64,000 nt of DNA from Tautonia sociabilis. Lineage in GTDB: Bacteria; Planctomycetota; Planctomycetia; Isosphaerales; Isosphaeraceae. How positions within the stretch are numbered: position 1 is the stretch's first letter; each line of letters begins with the position of its first letter. Shown here in pieces: positions 18,601 through 26,881 of the stretch. The stretch covers positions 28,178-92,177 of the forward strand of contig NZ_RYZH01000029.1 in assembly GCF_003977685.1 (NCBI RefSeq). The letters are read 5' to 3'. The notes beneath the pieces are model-generated. The model was not told the origin of the DNA and made no database searches. It worked only from the letters and a program-made list of their open reading frames with translations. The translations under genes were made by a program, and so were the position numbers.

Positions 18601-18992
18601 GCCCGGTAGTCGACCGCCCCGAAGCGGAGCCAGACCCGACGCCCTTCGGGCCAGTCATCGGGCACGCGGAACGTTCGGCGATACCAACCGATCTCGGGCG
18701 AGTCGACCTCGCCGATCCCCGAGAGCCGGCTCTCCCAGGCGAAGGGGACGATAATCTCCCGGTCGAACCCCTCGGCCTCCGGCTCGAACCACCTCGAGTC
18801 GAGCCCGGCATCGTCGGGGTCAAAGCGGAACTCCCAGGAGCCGTTGAGGTTAGCCCAATCCGATCGGACGGCCTGCGGCTCGGGGTGCTCGGGGCGGGGG
18901 ATGCTCTCGTCCTGGGAGGCGGCCGAGGCGGACGCCGCGGCCAGCGCGGCGACCGTCGCCGCGAGGAGGGCTCGGGTCGGGCTCGGGGTCAT
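15678..18992 (-). CDS. Secreted glycoside hydrolase family 2 protein
   Basis: 1104 residues from the ATG at 18992, which has GGAG ten bases upstream and begins a clean signal peptide (ALLAATVAALAAASASA). Domain order is GH2 jelly-roll (SWEFRFDPDDAGLDSRW to the WVNG block), immunoglobulin-like domain, TIM barrel, then additional beta domains. The acid/base glutamate is in AFNETWG (about E440) and the nucleophile in MNSEYGN (about E541). The last 150 residues form a ligand-binding-like domain with HDEGAQVIVNG, frequent in planctomycete secreted enzymes. It would cleave beta-linked sugars outside the cytoplasm; galactosidase, mannosidase or glucuronidase specificity cannot be decided. It is followed on the same strand by no gene; upstream, 326 bases away, is the DUF1080 gene, which suits polysaccharide degradation. 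Confidence 0.93.
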   Translation of the reverse strand: MTPSPTRALLAATVAALAAASASAASQDESIPRPEHPEPQAVRSDWANLNGSWEFRFDPDDAGLDSRWFEPEAEGFDREIIVPFAWESRLSGIGEVDSPEIGWYRRTFRVPDDWPEGRRVWLRFGAVDYRADVWVNGTKVAEHEGGYTPFEADVTDALADGDGENVLVVRAFDPTARNLPTGKQIDWYTTVSGIWQTVWLEARPESYIAGFFIRTESLDPARVAIDVTVGGPRPEGEWTVSLKPDDPTVEAASARVAAPSRSSEGELASARIEAVVSQAKPWSPESPHLYDLAIELKDPAGNVIDSVRTYFGLRTIARGTFGDEPFERFLLNGKPVYIRGALDQSYNPDGLYTAPSDEFLRRDVASARVHGLNCLRIHIKTEEPRKLYWADKYGLLIMQDLPNTWEQDQTARDSWERTMREAVPRDRNHPSIWSWVAFNETWGLAPFPWQSYKQATETHQWVKAMVAAIRALDPTRLVEDNSPDKRDHVEGTDINSWHFYIDDDDRARAHIEEVVSQTKPGSPFNYVPGQVQGTEPLMNSEYGNVSAGGGDRDISWGFRYLTTQLRKHNTIQGYIYTELTDIEWEHNGFLNYDRTPKVFGYDAFLPDMWVNELNQADFVGFDAPPAIVGRPGETVEVPVFISHYSDLDFEPALRWWVQGADDRGNERMVVAPESFPARWEPYGVTWQEPIRVTLPDYPFVGALILTLRDPQNRRFAANYVNLVVRSEDGAPRVSRKAALEREVTLRFDPEDYARSQWSDPANAPEGKVYGRGHGYFEYRIAVPQAVAQAKPESFNLLVEASAKAGRERVDWPDRVNAQDYPQTDARPFPSTLVVSINGEPLPAEPLEDDPADSRGVLSHLAGVEHGSHGALLEFGGELPEAARLAIAAGEPLVLRFEVPEDAEHVGGLAIFGDSTGRYPIDPTLELVTAEPLPEDLGVDPSVPVAVDSAASRRQAVLPTGESGAGASWSYTTSDPGEGWASPDFDASSWASGRSGFGTEGTPGIAVHTRWDTPTIWLRTEVDLPGLSPDDQLTLRLFHDEGAQVIVNGRPIVSVDGYVTSYRDLLLSPEQRSAFRAGRNVIAVRCRQTGGGQGIDLGLSLLRSE

Positions 18993-19318
18993 GGGCGGGA
19001 AGCTCCGGGGCGACTCAGTTCGGATCATCAATCGGTCGGCGGTTCAGAGGGGGCGATCGGTCCTCCGTCGGGTCCTCCGACAGGTCCGTCTCGGGGGCCT
19101 CAGGCAGGCAGGCCTGCGGTCGGTGGCCCCCAACCGCCCCTCCGGCGGACCACCGAACGCTCGAATCGGGCCGATCTCCGGCTCCGCCCGGCTCGAGCGG
19201 AGGACGGAACGATGCCCTGGGAGGGCCGGAGGCGGGTCGCTCCGGGGGTCGGACGCCTCCCGGGACCGGGTACGGCTTCCCCCGGCCCTCGACCCGTCCA
19301 CCGTCCAGGGCTCTGGGC
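18993..19318. other. Intergenic region upstream of the GH2 gene
   Basis: 326 bases between the DUF1080 stop and the GH2 start, both on the minus strand. No gene seen. It contains several gcaggc/gcctgc and ccgcc/ggcgg complementary stretches, but no T-run that would make a clear terminator. Confidence 0.4.
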
Positions 19319-19978
19319 TCAATCGCTCGCGTCGGCCCCGGCCAGGGGACGGACGCTGACCTCCTTGAAAAACACGACGTCGCCGTCGCCGTGGTTCTGG
19401 AGGCCGAGGTAGCCCCGGGTCGGGCGAGGGCCTCGGATGGGCTCGTAGTCCTGACGGCGGGGGGGAATCGGGTCGGAGGTCGGATCGAAGCGGTTGACCT
19501 CCTCGCCGTTGACCGAGACTCGGATCTCCTCGCCGTCCAGGGTGATCTCCATCGTGTTCCACTGGCCGGCCTGCGCGGGGGTGGCCGTCGAGGCGGAGTA
19601 GGAGTAGATCGCCCCGGTGCGGTGCAGCGGGTCGGCCTGGTCGCAGATCTGGACCTCGAAGCCGTGGTGCACGGCGAACCACGGGTCGTCGGGCTTCTCG
19701 GCGATCCGGATGGAGACGCCGGAGTTGTCTCGGCCGTCCTCGGCCTTGTAGACAACCCGGATGACGCAGTCGCCGAAGGTCTCCGGCTCATACCAGAGCA
19801 GGCCCATGCCGCCGACGGTCTTGTAACCCTCGTCGACCTGCTCGAACGAGCCGGGGCCGACCTGGTTCCAGCCGTCGAGCGACTTGCCGTCGAAAATCAC
19901 TCGGAACCCGTCCTCCTGGGCCGGGGCGAGTGGGGCGATCGCGAACAGCAGCAGGGGGACGATCGCAAGGCGGGGCAT
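19319..19978 (-). CDS. Secreted DUF1080 (3-keto-disaccharide hydrolase-like) protein
   Basis: 219 residues. The ATG at 19978 has GGAGG five bases upstream and starts a signal peptide (LAIVPLLLFAIAPLAPAQ). The rest is one DUF1080 domain: FRVIFDGKSLDGWNQVGPGS at the start, then DCVIRVVYKAEDGRDNSGV, FEVQICD, WNTMEITLDG and GYLGLQNHG, a concanavalin-like beta sandwich. These proteins are greatly expanded in planctomycetes; some members hydrolyse 3-keto-glycosides. Gene order next to the GH2 gene on the same strand suggests a joint role in sugar breakdown. Confidence 0.9.
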   Translation of the reverse strand: MPRLAIVPLLLFAIAPLAPAQEDGFRVIFDGKSLDGWNQVGPGSFEQVDEGYKTVGGMGLLWYEPETFGDCVIRVVYKAEDGRDNSGVSIRIAEKPDDPWFAVHHGFEVQICDQADPLHRTGAIYSYSASTATPAQAGQWNTMEITLDGEEIRVSVNGEEVNRFDPTSDPIPPRRQDYEPIRGPRPTRGYLGLQNHGDGDVVFFKEVSVRPLAGADASD

Positions 19979-20082
19979 CGCGGCCTCCCGGGGGTCGGAG
20001 CGGGGCGGGGCGTCAGGTGTCTGGGGGCCGCTCGCACAACGGCCCTCGAAGACGCCCATTAGAACCCCCGGCCGGGGCGGGA

Positions 20083-21105
20083 TCAATCGGGGCACGGCAC
20101 CGGCTGGGGATACTCCGCTGTTGGTGAGGAGGCCCGGCTCCGAGCCCTCCTCGGTCGGATCGTCCAGAGGATGCCGCCGAGCGTCAGCGCCCCGCCGACC
20201 ACCAGGAACGGCGTGATCGCCTCTCCCAGGAACAGGTACCCCCAGACCACCGTCAGGATCGGCGCCGCGTTGCCAAACGTGGCGACCTGGCTCGCCTCCA
20301 ACCGGGTCATCGCCAGGTTCTGGAATCCCAGGGCGAAGACCGTCACCACCAGCGTCAGGTAGGCCAGACCCAGCCAGGCCGTCGCCGAGGCCCGGCCCAT
20401 CGCCAGCAGGCCGAGCGGCGCGGTCGAGCCGTCCCAGTCCATCACCAGCAGCGAGATCGGCAGGTCGAGCAGCGCCCCGACCAGAAACGTCCCCGCCAGC
20501 ACGGGGATCGCCCCGTGCCTGCGAATGAGCGGGCGGCTGACCGCCATGTACGCCCCCCAGGTCGTCACGGCGCCAACCAGCAGCAGGTCCCCGAGCAGCC
20601 CCTGGGACGCCTCGGCCCCCGCCCCGGACCGCAGGTTCCCCAGGCCGATCACAAGCACACCGAGCACGCTGGTCATCACGCCAAACACGCGGTCGAGCCG
20701 CATCCGCTCCTGCCCCATCGCACAGGAGATCAGAAGCACGAACAGAGGATTGGTCGCGTAGATCAGGCCGACGTGCGTCGTCGGCGCCAGCCGGGCGCCG
20801 GTCAGGAAGAACAGTTGGTTCAGCCCGACGCAGAAGACGGCCGAGGCGATCAGCCGCCCTCGATCCTCCCGGACCATCCGAGCCAGCGCCCCCGACCTCC
20901 GGGCGAACGGGAGGAGGCAGAGCCCCGCCACGCCGAAGCGGACGACCGGCACCAGGGGAAGCGGCAGTTCTCGCACCGCCAGCTTGGCCGACAGCGCCGT
21001 GGTCGAGCCGATGAGCACCATCAGGGCCAGGAAGACATACGCCGAGAGGTCGATGCGGCCCTCGCCTCGACTCGGACACCCGCCGCCGTCATCCTGCCCC
21101 GACAT
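20083..21105 (-). CDS. EamA/DMT-family transporter
   Basis: 340 residues with about ten predicted membrane helices in two EamA repeats. The first repeat begins with YVFLALMVLIGSTTALSAKLAV; the second ends with TPFLVVGGALTLGGILW. The typical EamA pair signature is seen in NAAPILTVVWGYLFLGE. The start has GAGGT seven bases upstream. Members export metabolites such as amino acids or nucleobases; the substrate is unknown. The C-terminal tail is basic and cytoplasmic. Confidence 0.9.
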   Translation of the reverse strand: MSGQDDGGGCPSRGEGRIDLSAYVFLALMVLIGSTTALSAKLAVRELPLPLVPVVRFGVAGLCLLPFARRSGALARMVREDRGRLIASAVFCVGLNQLFFLTGARLAPTTHVGLIYATNPLFVLLISCAMGQERMRLDRVFGVMTSVLGVLVIGLGNLRSGAGAEASQGLLGDLLLVGAVTTWGAYMAVSRPLIRRHGAIPVLAGTFLVGALLDLPISLLVMDWDGSTAPLGLLAMGRASATAWLGLAYLTLVVTVFALGFQNLAMTRLEASQVATFGNAAPILTVVWGYLFLGEAITPFLVVGGALTLGGILWTIRPRRARSRASSPTAEYPQPVPCPD

Positions 21106-21245
21106 CGCCTGGACCTCGCCTCAATCGTGTCCCCTCCCGATCGGCCCTCCGCGGGCCGCGACAATCCCAATGGTAGGAGACTGGACAAGGCCGCCGGGTT
21201 CGATCCCTCCATGCCGATATCGGCGGAGGCCCGATCGCGGTCGGC

Positions 21246-21566
21246 TCACCCCGTCGAGGCGACCTTCAGCCCGATGATCGAGCCGATCAGCACCAGCAGG
21301 AACACGACCCGGGCGGGCGAGAGCGGATCCTTGAAGAACACGATCCCGATGGCCGCCGTGCCGAAGGCGCCGATGCCGGTCCAGACGGCGTAGGCCGTCC
21401 CCAGGGGGATCGTCTGAATGGCTCGGGTCAGCAGGGCGAAGCTGAGGATGCTCAGGGCCAGGAAGCCGGCCGAGGGGACCGGCTTCGAGAAGTTCTCGCT
21501 CAGCTTCAGGCACGTGGTGAAGCCGACCTCGGCGAGGCCGGCGCAAACAAGGAGGATCCAGGCCAT
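21246..21566 (-). CDS. Small multidrug resistance (SMR) transporter, SugE/Gdx type
   Basis: 106 residues, four membrane helices, the standard SMR size. The essential glutamate is E13 in GLAEVGFTTCLK, and GTAYAVWTGIGAFGTAAIGI is the family signature. In the Gdx (SugE) branch this fold exports guanidinium in exchange for protons; in the EmrE branch it exports lipophilic cations. The AVWTGIGA stretch and the short loops fit either branch, with a slight preference for the Gdx type. No guanidine riboswitch was recognised upstream. No clear ribosome site precedes the ATG. It works as a homodimer unless a second SMR gene exists elsewhere. Confidence 0.9.
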   Translation of the reverse strand: MAWILLVCAGLAEVGFTTCLKLSENFSKPVPSAGFLALSILSFALLTRAIQTIPLGTAYAVWTGIGAFGTAAIGIVFFKDPLSPARVVFLLVLIGSIIGLKVASTG

Positions 21567-21633
21567 GTCGGTCAAGGGACGGAAGGGACGGGACGGGTCT
21601 GGAAGGGAGGACGATCGTCGGGCCTGCCACCAC

Positions 21634-22959
21634 TCAGCGGCAGGCGGCCGAGGAAGAGCCGGGCCAGGCGTCTCCTCGGCGATCCAGGGAACGCTGGAAG
21701 GCCCGTTCCCGCTCCAGGCGGGTCTGCTCGAACAGGGAGCGGTAGAGCTGCTCCTCCGCCTCGGTGAACTCCAGGCCTCGGCGGCCCTTGACGATCCGGG
21801 CGGTCTCGAACATCTGCTCCAGGTCGAACCCGGGAGCGACCTTGCCCCAGAGGACCGCCGAGAAGCTCGGCACATGCTTCGGCAAGAGCCAGCCGGCCGG
21901 CAAGACGTTGCACATCACTCCGATGCTCGTGCCGGTGTTGAGCATGCTGCCCAGGCCGGTCCTCGTGTGGTCGCCGATGAAGCAGCCGACCTTGGCCTGG
22001 CCGGTCGGGATTGGGTCCCCTTGCAGGGGGACGAGGACCTCGCCGTAGTCGTTCCTCAGATCGCTGTTGGAGGTGATGGCGCCGAGGTTGACCCACTCGC
22101 CGACGAAGGCGTGGCCGAGGAACCCCTCGTGGTACTTGTTCGAATACCCCTGAACGACCGACGCCTCGACCTCACCGCCGATCCGGCAGACCGGGCCGAT
22201 GCTCACCGCCCCTCGGATATTCGCTCGGAACAGGTGCGTGCCCCGGCCGATGACGCTCGGCCCCTCGATCCGGGTGAAGGGCTGCACCCAGACGTCTGGC
22301 TCGACGATGATCGGGCCGTTGGTGGTGTCGAAGACCGTGTACGGGTCGATCCGAGCCGACTCGTGAATCCGGAGCAGGTTCGAGGGGCCGACCAGGGCCA
22401 TCGCCTGGAGGTGTCGGTTGGTCACGCCCTCGCCGCCAAGGGCCTCGAAGTCCTCTCGAACGGCCTGTTCGTTGAGCGAGACGAGATCCCAGGGGCGGTC
22501 GATCCATCGGCCGCCGACCTCCTCGCCGCCGACCTTGGCCAGCAGATCGTCGAACCAGTCGTCAATCCGGTTCGGCTCCAGTGCCACGGCGCGCTCCGGA
22601 CCGACGACGGCGCAGGCGGGCCGGCCCTCGCAGAGCCCCAGCCAGGGAGCGTTCAGACCGGCCCCGGGGCCGTCGAACCCGGCCGGCGGCACCCATCGGG
22701 CGTTGGCGACGATTGCCGGCCCCTGGGCCAGCCACTCGGGGCTGTTGAGCGTCGTGTGCGGCTCGCGCTCCCGGGCGATCCCCAGCAGATGCGGGCGGAT
22801 CACCGCCGCCCTCCTCGCCGGCCCCGGGCCGACCCGCCAGGCCCGGGCGATGCGATCGCCGAGCGTCCCCGCCCCCAGGCGAAGGGAGTGGGCCGGTCGC
22901 GTCAGGGTCAGGGGCTCCAGGCCGGCGACGGCCAGGTCTTCGACGAGGCAAAGGCGCAT
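21634..22959 (-). CDS. GlmU-like putative sugar nucleotidyltransferase/acyltransferase
   Basis: 441 residues; AAGGAG six bases before the ATG. The N-terminal half is a degenerate nucleotidyltransferase domain of the GlmU-like group (NTP_transf_4 type): it starts LCLVEDLAVAGLEPLTLTRPAHSLRLG and does not show the classic GxGTRM loop. From about residue 195 there is a left-handed beta-helix of hexapeptide repeats (IHESARIDPYTVFDTTNGPI, VIGRGTHLFRANIRG, VCRIGGEVEASVVQGYSNKYH, NTGTSIGVMCNVLP) like the acetyltransferase half of GlmU. It probably acts on a nucleotide sugar for envelope polysaccharide; the substrate is unproven. Confidence 0.85.
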   Translation of the reverse strand: MRLCLVEDLAVAGLEPLTLTRPAHSLRLGAGTLGDRIARAWRVGPGPARRAAVIRPHLLGIAREREPHTTLNSPEWLAQGPAIVANARWVPPAGFDGPGAGLNAPWLGLCEGRPACAVVGPERAVALEPNRIDDWFDDLLAKVGGEEVGGRWIDRPWDLVSLNEQAVREDFEALGGEGVTNRHLQAMALVGPSNLLRIHESARIDPYTVFDTTNGPIIVEPDVWVQPFTRIEGPSVIGRGTHLFRANIRGAVSIGPVCRIGGEVEASVVQGYSNKYHEGFLGHAFVGEWVNLGAITSNSDLRNDYGEVLVPLQGDPIPTGQAKVGCFIGDHTRTGLGSMLNTGTSIGVMCNVLPAGWLLPKHVPSFSAVLWGKVAPGFDLEQMFETARIVKGRRGLEFTEAEEQLYRSLFEQTRLERERAFQRSLDRRGDAWPGSSSAACR

Positions 22960-23201
22960 CGGTCGCTCCTTCCGGTTGCCGGATCTCGTCTCAGTTCGCG
23001 CCCGACGGCGGCCGGAACCGGCCCTAGGACGGATCGCCGGCCATCCTCCCCCGGCGGCCCGACGGCCTCCCGGCCCGTCGGGCGTCCCGCTTCGACCTCC
23101 AGGGCCCGCCGGCCCGGCCGGGGATTATAGCGGCGATCCGGGACCCGGCCAGCCCGAGTTCCCCGGGGACATGCCTCGGACGATCGGCATGTCGGGCCCG
23201 G

Positions 23202-23690
23202 TCATCGAACCGGATGGAACTGTACGACATCCGAGTCGAGGTCGAGCAGTGCGACCGTCCAGATCCGGGCCCGATGCAGGGCGCCGGGGTTGATCACCCG
23301 GGTCGGCCCGTCCCGCTCGTCGAGCCGCTGGTGGGTGTGACCGAAAAGAAGGTAGTCCGGGGCGGTCCGGACCAGGCGGCGGAACTCCCCCGACAGGTGC
23401 CCGTGAGTGACCGCCAACCGCCGGCCCCCCAGCTCGAACTCGGCCGACCAGCCGAGCAGAAGGTCGCCGGTCGCCGCGATCGCCCGCTCGACCGCTTCGA
23501 GATCGAAGTCGTTATTTCCCAGCACGTAGCGGCAAGGCAACCCCGAGGCCGCGACCACATGGACGACCTCCGGGCCGGTCAGGTCGCCGCAATGGACCAG
23601 CGACTCGGCCCCCTCCGCCGCCAGCAGCGCGACGGCGGCGGCGGTCCGGTCGATCTGGTCGTGCGAGTCGGACAGGATCCCGATGCGCAT
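23202..23690 (-). CDS. YfcE/MJ0936-family metallophosphoesterase
   Basis: 162 residues, one compact calcineurin-like domain. All metal-binding motifs are present in order: ILSDSHD, VHCGDLTG, LGNND, VTHGH and FGHTHQ. A GAGGAGA ribosome site precedes the ATG. Related proteins hydrolyse phosphodiesters with manganese; the physiological substrate is not known. Unusually compact and complete for its family, with no extra domains. It lies 242 bases upstream of the GlmU-like gene on the same strand. Confidence 0.93.
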   Translation of the reverse strand: MRIGILSDSHDQIDRTAAAVALLAAEGAESLVHCGDLTGPEVVHVVAASGLPCRYVLGNNDFDLEAVERAIAATGDLLLGWSAEFELGGRRLAVTHGHLSGEFRRLVRTAPDYLLFGHTHQRLDERDGPTRVINPGALHRARIWTVALLDLDSDVVQFHPVR

Positions 23691-24016
23691 GCGAGCATTC
23701 TCCTCGTCCGGCGCTTGGCGCCCGCCTCTTGGGACGTAGAATCATGTGGGGAATTCCGGCACGACGATCCCATCGCCATCCTCTCCCGCACGCCAGTTCG
23801 CTCGCGGAGATGGGAGCTGTCCCGGCGGAGTTCCGACGCCTGCCCCTTGTCGGGGAGGCGAGCGGCCGGTCGATCGGAAACGGCCGGCCGCGGGCATCCC
23901 GGCCATTCAGGCGAGCGCGACGGGAACGGTGGACCGCCTCCCCGGACGGCAGACGTTCCCGCTGTGCGCCCCGCCGGGATCCCTGGTTCTACCCGCGCCG
24001 CGCGGGGAGGTGTCCC
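23691..24016. other. Divergent intergenic region with a candidate plus-strand promoter
   Basis: 326 bases between the phosphoesterase start and a small gene start. TTGGCG at 23715-23720 and TAGAAT at 23737-23742 (spacer 16) form a plausible plus-strand promoter. The following 270 bases would be an unusually long leader for the small gene at 24017; I see no convincing riboswitch fold in it. Confidence 0.4.
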
Positions 24017-24244
24017 TTGTTCACGACCGACCACGACCGCCACGCTGTCCGACGCAACGACCCGGCCCATCACCTTGCCTCGACTCGCCTCCCGGATCAC
24101 CCGGTCGAGGCCCCCGACCGGGGCGAATTCCTCGCTGAGCCGCCGGAAGACGCCGTCTCCCGGTCCGCTGAGGCCCCCGACGCGGGCGATTCCCGAGCCG
24201 GACTCCTCGATCAGGAGTACACCCACGGCCGCAGCATGAGCTGA
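24017..24244 (+). CDS. Possible small acidic protein, 75 residues, TTG start
   Basis: The ribosome site GGGAGGTG lies just before a TTG start, and the frame has a coding-like third-position bias (about 80 % G/C). The product is hydrophilic, rich in D, E, R, H and P, with no hydrophobic core, so it is probably disordered (FTTDHDRHAVRRND at the start, LLDQEYTHGRSMS at the end). No family recognised. A candidate promoter lies about 275 bases upstream. Support is compositional only. Confidence 0.4.
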   Translation: MFTTDHDRHAVRRNDPAHHLASTRLPDHPVEAPDRGEFLAEPPEDAVSRSAEAPDAGDSRAGLLDQEYTHGRSMS

Positions 24245-24281
24245 CCGGCTCGCCCTCATCCCTCCGTCCGATCGATCCCCC

Positions 24282-24322
24282 CCGGGCCGGTGAGGGCCGC
24301 CTCGTGACGGCCTCCGGCCCGG
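24282..24322. terminator. Imperfect GC stem-loop between converging genes
   Basis: ccgggccgg...gggccg on the left pairs with cggcctccggcccgg on the right around a small loop. It lies between the end of the small plus-strand gene and the end of the lactate permease gene, where a bidirectional terminator is expected, but no T-run follows on either strand. Confidence 0.3.
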
Positions 24323-24338
24323 AGGGCCGACCCCGAAC

Positions 24339-26155
24339 TCACCGCGTCGTCTCGACGGCCGCCGGCGCCTCCACCGGCCGGGAGGGGACCGCGCCGGGCA
24401 GAACGTGGGCGTAGAGCCAGACAATCCCCCCGACGATCATCGCCAGGGCCAGGCTGTGCACCAGCACCGCCCGGAGGATCGCACCCTCTCGGCCGTGCTC
24501 GCCGGTGGCGGCCGCGGCGACGACGATCGACTGCGCGTCGACCATCTTCCCCATCACGCCTCCGGTCGAGTTGGCCGAGGCCATCAGGACCGGGTCCAGC
24601 CCCAGCTTCTCGGCCGTAATCCGCTGCAGGTTGCCGAACAGGACGTTGCTCGCCGTGTCGGAGCCCGTCAGCGCCACGCCCAGCCAGCCGAGCAGGGTCC
24701 CGAAAATCGGGTAAAGCGTCGCTCCGGTCCTGGTGAACGCCAGGCCGAGCACGGCGTCCATTCCCGAGAACTTCGTGACGAACCCCAGCGCCAGCATGCA
24801 AAGGATCGCCACCGCCGCCCATCGCAGCCGGTAGACGGTCTTGCCGAAGAGTCGGGCCAGGTCCACTGGGCGGAGCCCCAGGATCAGGCCGCTGAGGACG
24901 GCCGCGATCATGATCCCGGTGCCGGTCGACGCCACAGGGGCCACGTCCAAGGTCACCGACTCGAAATCGGCCGCGATCGGCTCGGAACGGCCCGTCACCG
25001 CTTCCCCCTTGACCACCCGGGAGACGAAGGCCGCTCCCTTCCCCTCGGCCTCCTCCAGCACCCCGGCCGGCCAGCCCCGCTCCGGGGCCGCCTCCTCCAG
25101 CGGAGCGAACAGGAGGGGCATCGGCGGCTTCTCCACGACGTGGACGCCTCCAGCCTCCCCTTGATCGCCGGAACCCCCCAGAGGATCACCATGACCGTCA
25201 GCAGCAGGAACGGCATCCACGCCCGGAAGACCCGGCCCGGGGTCAGCGGGCCGACCGCCTCGAACGGCGAGGAGGCCGGGTCGGGCCCCTCGGGGCTCCC
25301 GGCCTGCTCCTCGGGAAAACGCCACTCCCGCCGAGGCTTCCAGAACCGCAGCAGGACCACCCCCGCCACCAGGCTGGCGATCGAGGAGATGATGTCCACC
25401 AGCTCGTAGCCGACGAGGTTCGACCAGGCGAACTGCGCCGCCGCGAACGCCCCCCCTATCGTCAGCAACGCCGGCCAGACCTCTAGCGTCAGGCGCCAGG
25501 GGACCATCATCCGGACCAGCCAGCAGGGCACGACCAGCGACAGGAACGGCAGGATCCGCCCCGCGGTGGCGCTGAGCAGCTCGGGATCCAGGCTCGTCAC
25601 CTCTCCCAGGGCCCGGATCGGAGTGCCGATCGCCCCCCAGGCGACCGGGGCCGTATTGGCCACCAGGCAAAGGATGGCCGCCTGCAACGGCCGGAACCCC
25701 AGGCCGACGAGGAAGGCCGCCGAGATCGCCACCGGAGCCCCGAAGCCGGCGGCCCCCTCGATGAACGCGCCGAACGAGAAGGCCACGAGAATGGCCTGGA
25801 TGCGCCGGTCCCCCGAAAGCCCCGCGATGGAGGCCTTCATCACGTCGAACTGGCCGGTGTCGACCGCGATCGTGTAGAGGAAGACGGCCGCGGTAATCAG
25901 CCAGACGATCCGGAAGAGGGCGAAGACCATGCCGACGCCCGCCCCGGCAATCGCCATTTCGGCGGGCATACCGAAGACCCCCACCGCCGTCAGCACGGCC
26001 GCGGCCAGCCCGGCCAGCGCCGCCTGCCAGGCCGACGCCCTCCCCGAGCCCAGCAGCCCCAGCAGCACCAGCACCGGGACGCCGGCCGCCAGCGTCGACA
26101 GCGGCCAGGAGCCCATCGGGTCGTAGTCCTGCGTCCAGACCTCTCCCATCGTCAT
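24339..26155 (-). pseudogene. lldP: L-lactate permease (LctP/LldP family), interrupted by a single-base frameshift
   Basis: Reading from the ATG at 26155, residues 1 to about 333 are a typical lactate permease N-terminal half (FGAFIEGAAGFGAPVAI, VANTAPVAWGAIGTPI). The frame then runs into arginine/serine-rich nonsense. The family continues in another frame from about 25150 down to the stop at 24339 (VHVVEKPPMPLLFAPLEE, GVALTGSDTASNVLFGNLQ, ANSTGGVMGKMVDAQSI). The switch lies at a run of four G (minus strand) at 25157-25160. The span is 1817 bases; one added base gives 1818 = 606 codons, the expected family length, so exactly one base seems to be missing. If intact, the protein imports lactate or glycolate with protons. 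Sequencing error, true mutation and ribosomal slippage are all possible. The N-terminal frame alone would give a 386-residue product. Confidence 0.85.
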
Positions 26156-26371
26156 CGGCCCCCCGAACGGTCGTCGAGCGGATCGGGGCCCCGGCCCCCG
26201 ACCCGCGCAAGGTCAACCGGAGCATACGGGATCGGCCCGGGGGACGACACCCCCCGCCACGCGCCCCGCGGCGCCGCAGCACCCTTGACCCCGGCAGGCG
26301 CGGGCGGTTACTTTTGTAACGCGCCCGGATGGTCCACCAGTGTCGGGCATCGTGCGGCAAGGAGCAGTCGG

Positions 26372-26752
26372 GTGCAAATCGAACTATCGACCCGCCATGG
26401 TCTGACTCTCGACCCCTCTCAGCAGCGGTACGTGCAGGACAAGGCCGGAAAGCTGCTTAAATACTTCAACCGGCTGATGGCGATCGAGGTGATTATCGAT
26501 CACCAGAAGAACGGTTGGTGGATGGAGATGGTGGCCTCGGCCGAGCACAAGCACGACTTCGTGGCCCGGGGAGATGCACCGGGCCTGGAGGCGGTGACCG
26601 ATCAGGTCGTCCACATGATCGAGCAGCAGATCCGGCGGTACAAGGACCGGATCCAGGACCACCGCGACGAGATGCCCCACGGGGGCACATCCCCGACGCG
26701 GCCGGACCTGCCCGAGCCTCCCGCATCGACCGAGCCGCCCCGGGAGAGCTGA
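26372..26752 (+). CDS. hpf: Ribosome hibernation-promoting factor / sigma-54 modulation protein
   Basis: 126 residues. The GTG at 26372 is chosen because AAGGAG stands seven bases upstream and the family begins exactly here (VQIELSTRHGLTL). The core is the S30AE/HPF domain: QQRYVQDKAGKLLKYFNRLMAIEVIID, HDFVARGDAPGLEAVTDQV and a terminal helix IEQQIRRYKDRIQDHR. It lacks the second dimerisation domain of long HPF, and its last 25 residues are a disordered P/S/T tail, so it is a short HPF. It would bind the small ribosomal subunit in stationary phase. It is followed by a IIA-Ntr gene, as in many rpoN-hpf-ptsN clusters, but no rpoN is present here. Confidence 0.93.
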   Translation: MQIELSTRHGLTLDPSQQRYVQDKAGKLLKYFNRLMAIEVIIDHQKNGWWMEMVASAEHKHDFVARGDAPGLEAVTDQVVHMIEQQIRRYKDRIQDHRDEMPHGGTSPTRPDLPEPPASTEPPRES

Positions 26753-26881
26753 CAGACCCAGCCCTCGTCCGGGAGCCGGCCGCCCCGGCCGGCGAGCAGA
26801 CTGAGCTCCGGGGCACGTGCCGGGGCGCCGCGTCGCCAGGGCCATCGGGGGCCGGTGCCGCCTCGGCGGATGGAGGACCGC

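Noticed and set aside
15879..19412. 1177-residue open frame on the plus strand
   Set aside because: Antisense of the GH2 and neighbouring genes, same compositional cause, no motifs.
21567..21633. Guanidine riboswitch before the SMR gene
   Set aside because: The 67-base upstream gap is too short and shows no recognisable guanidine aptamer hairpins.
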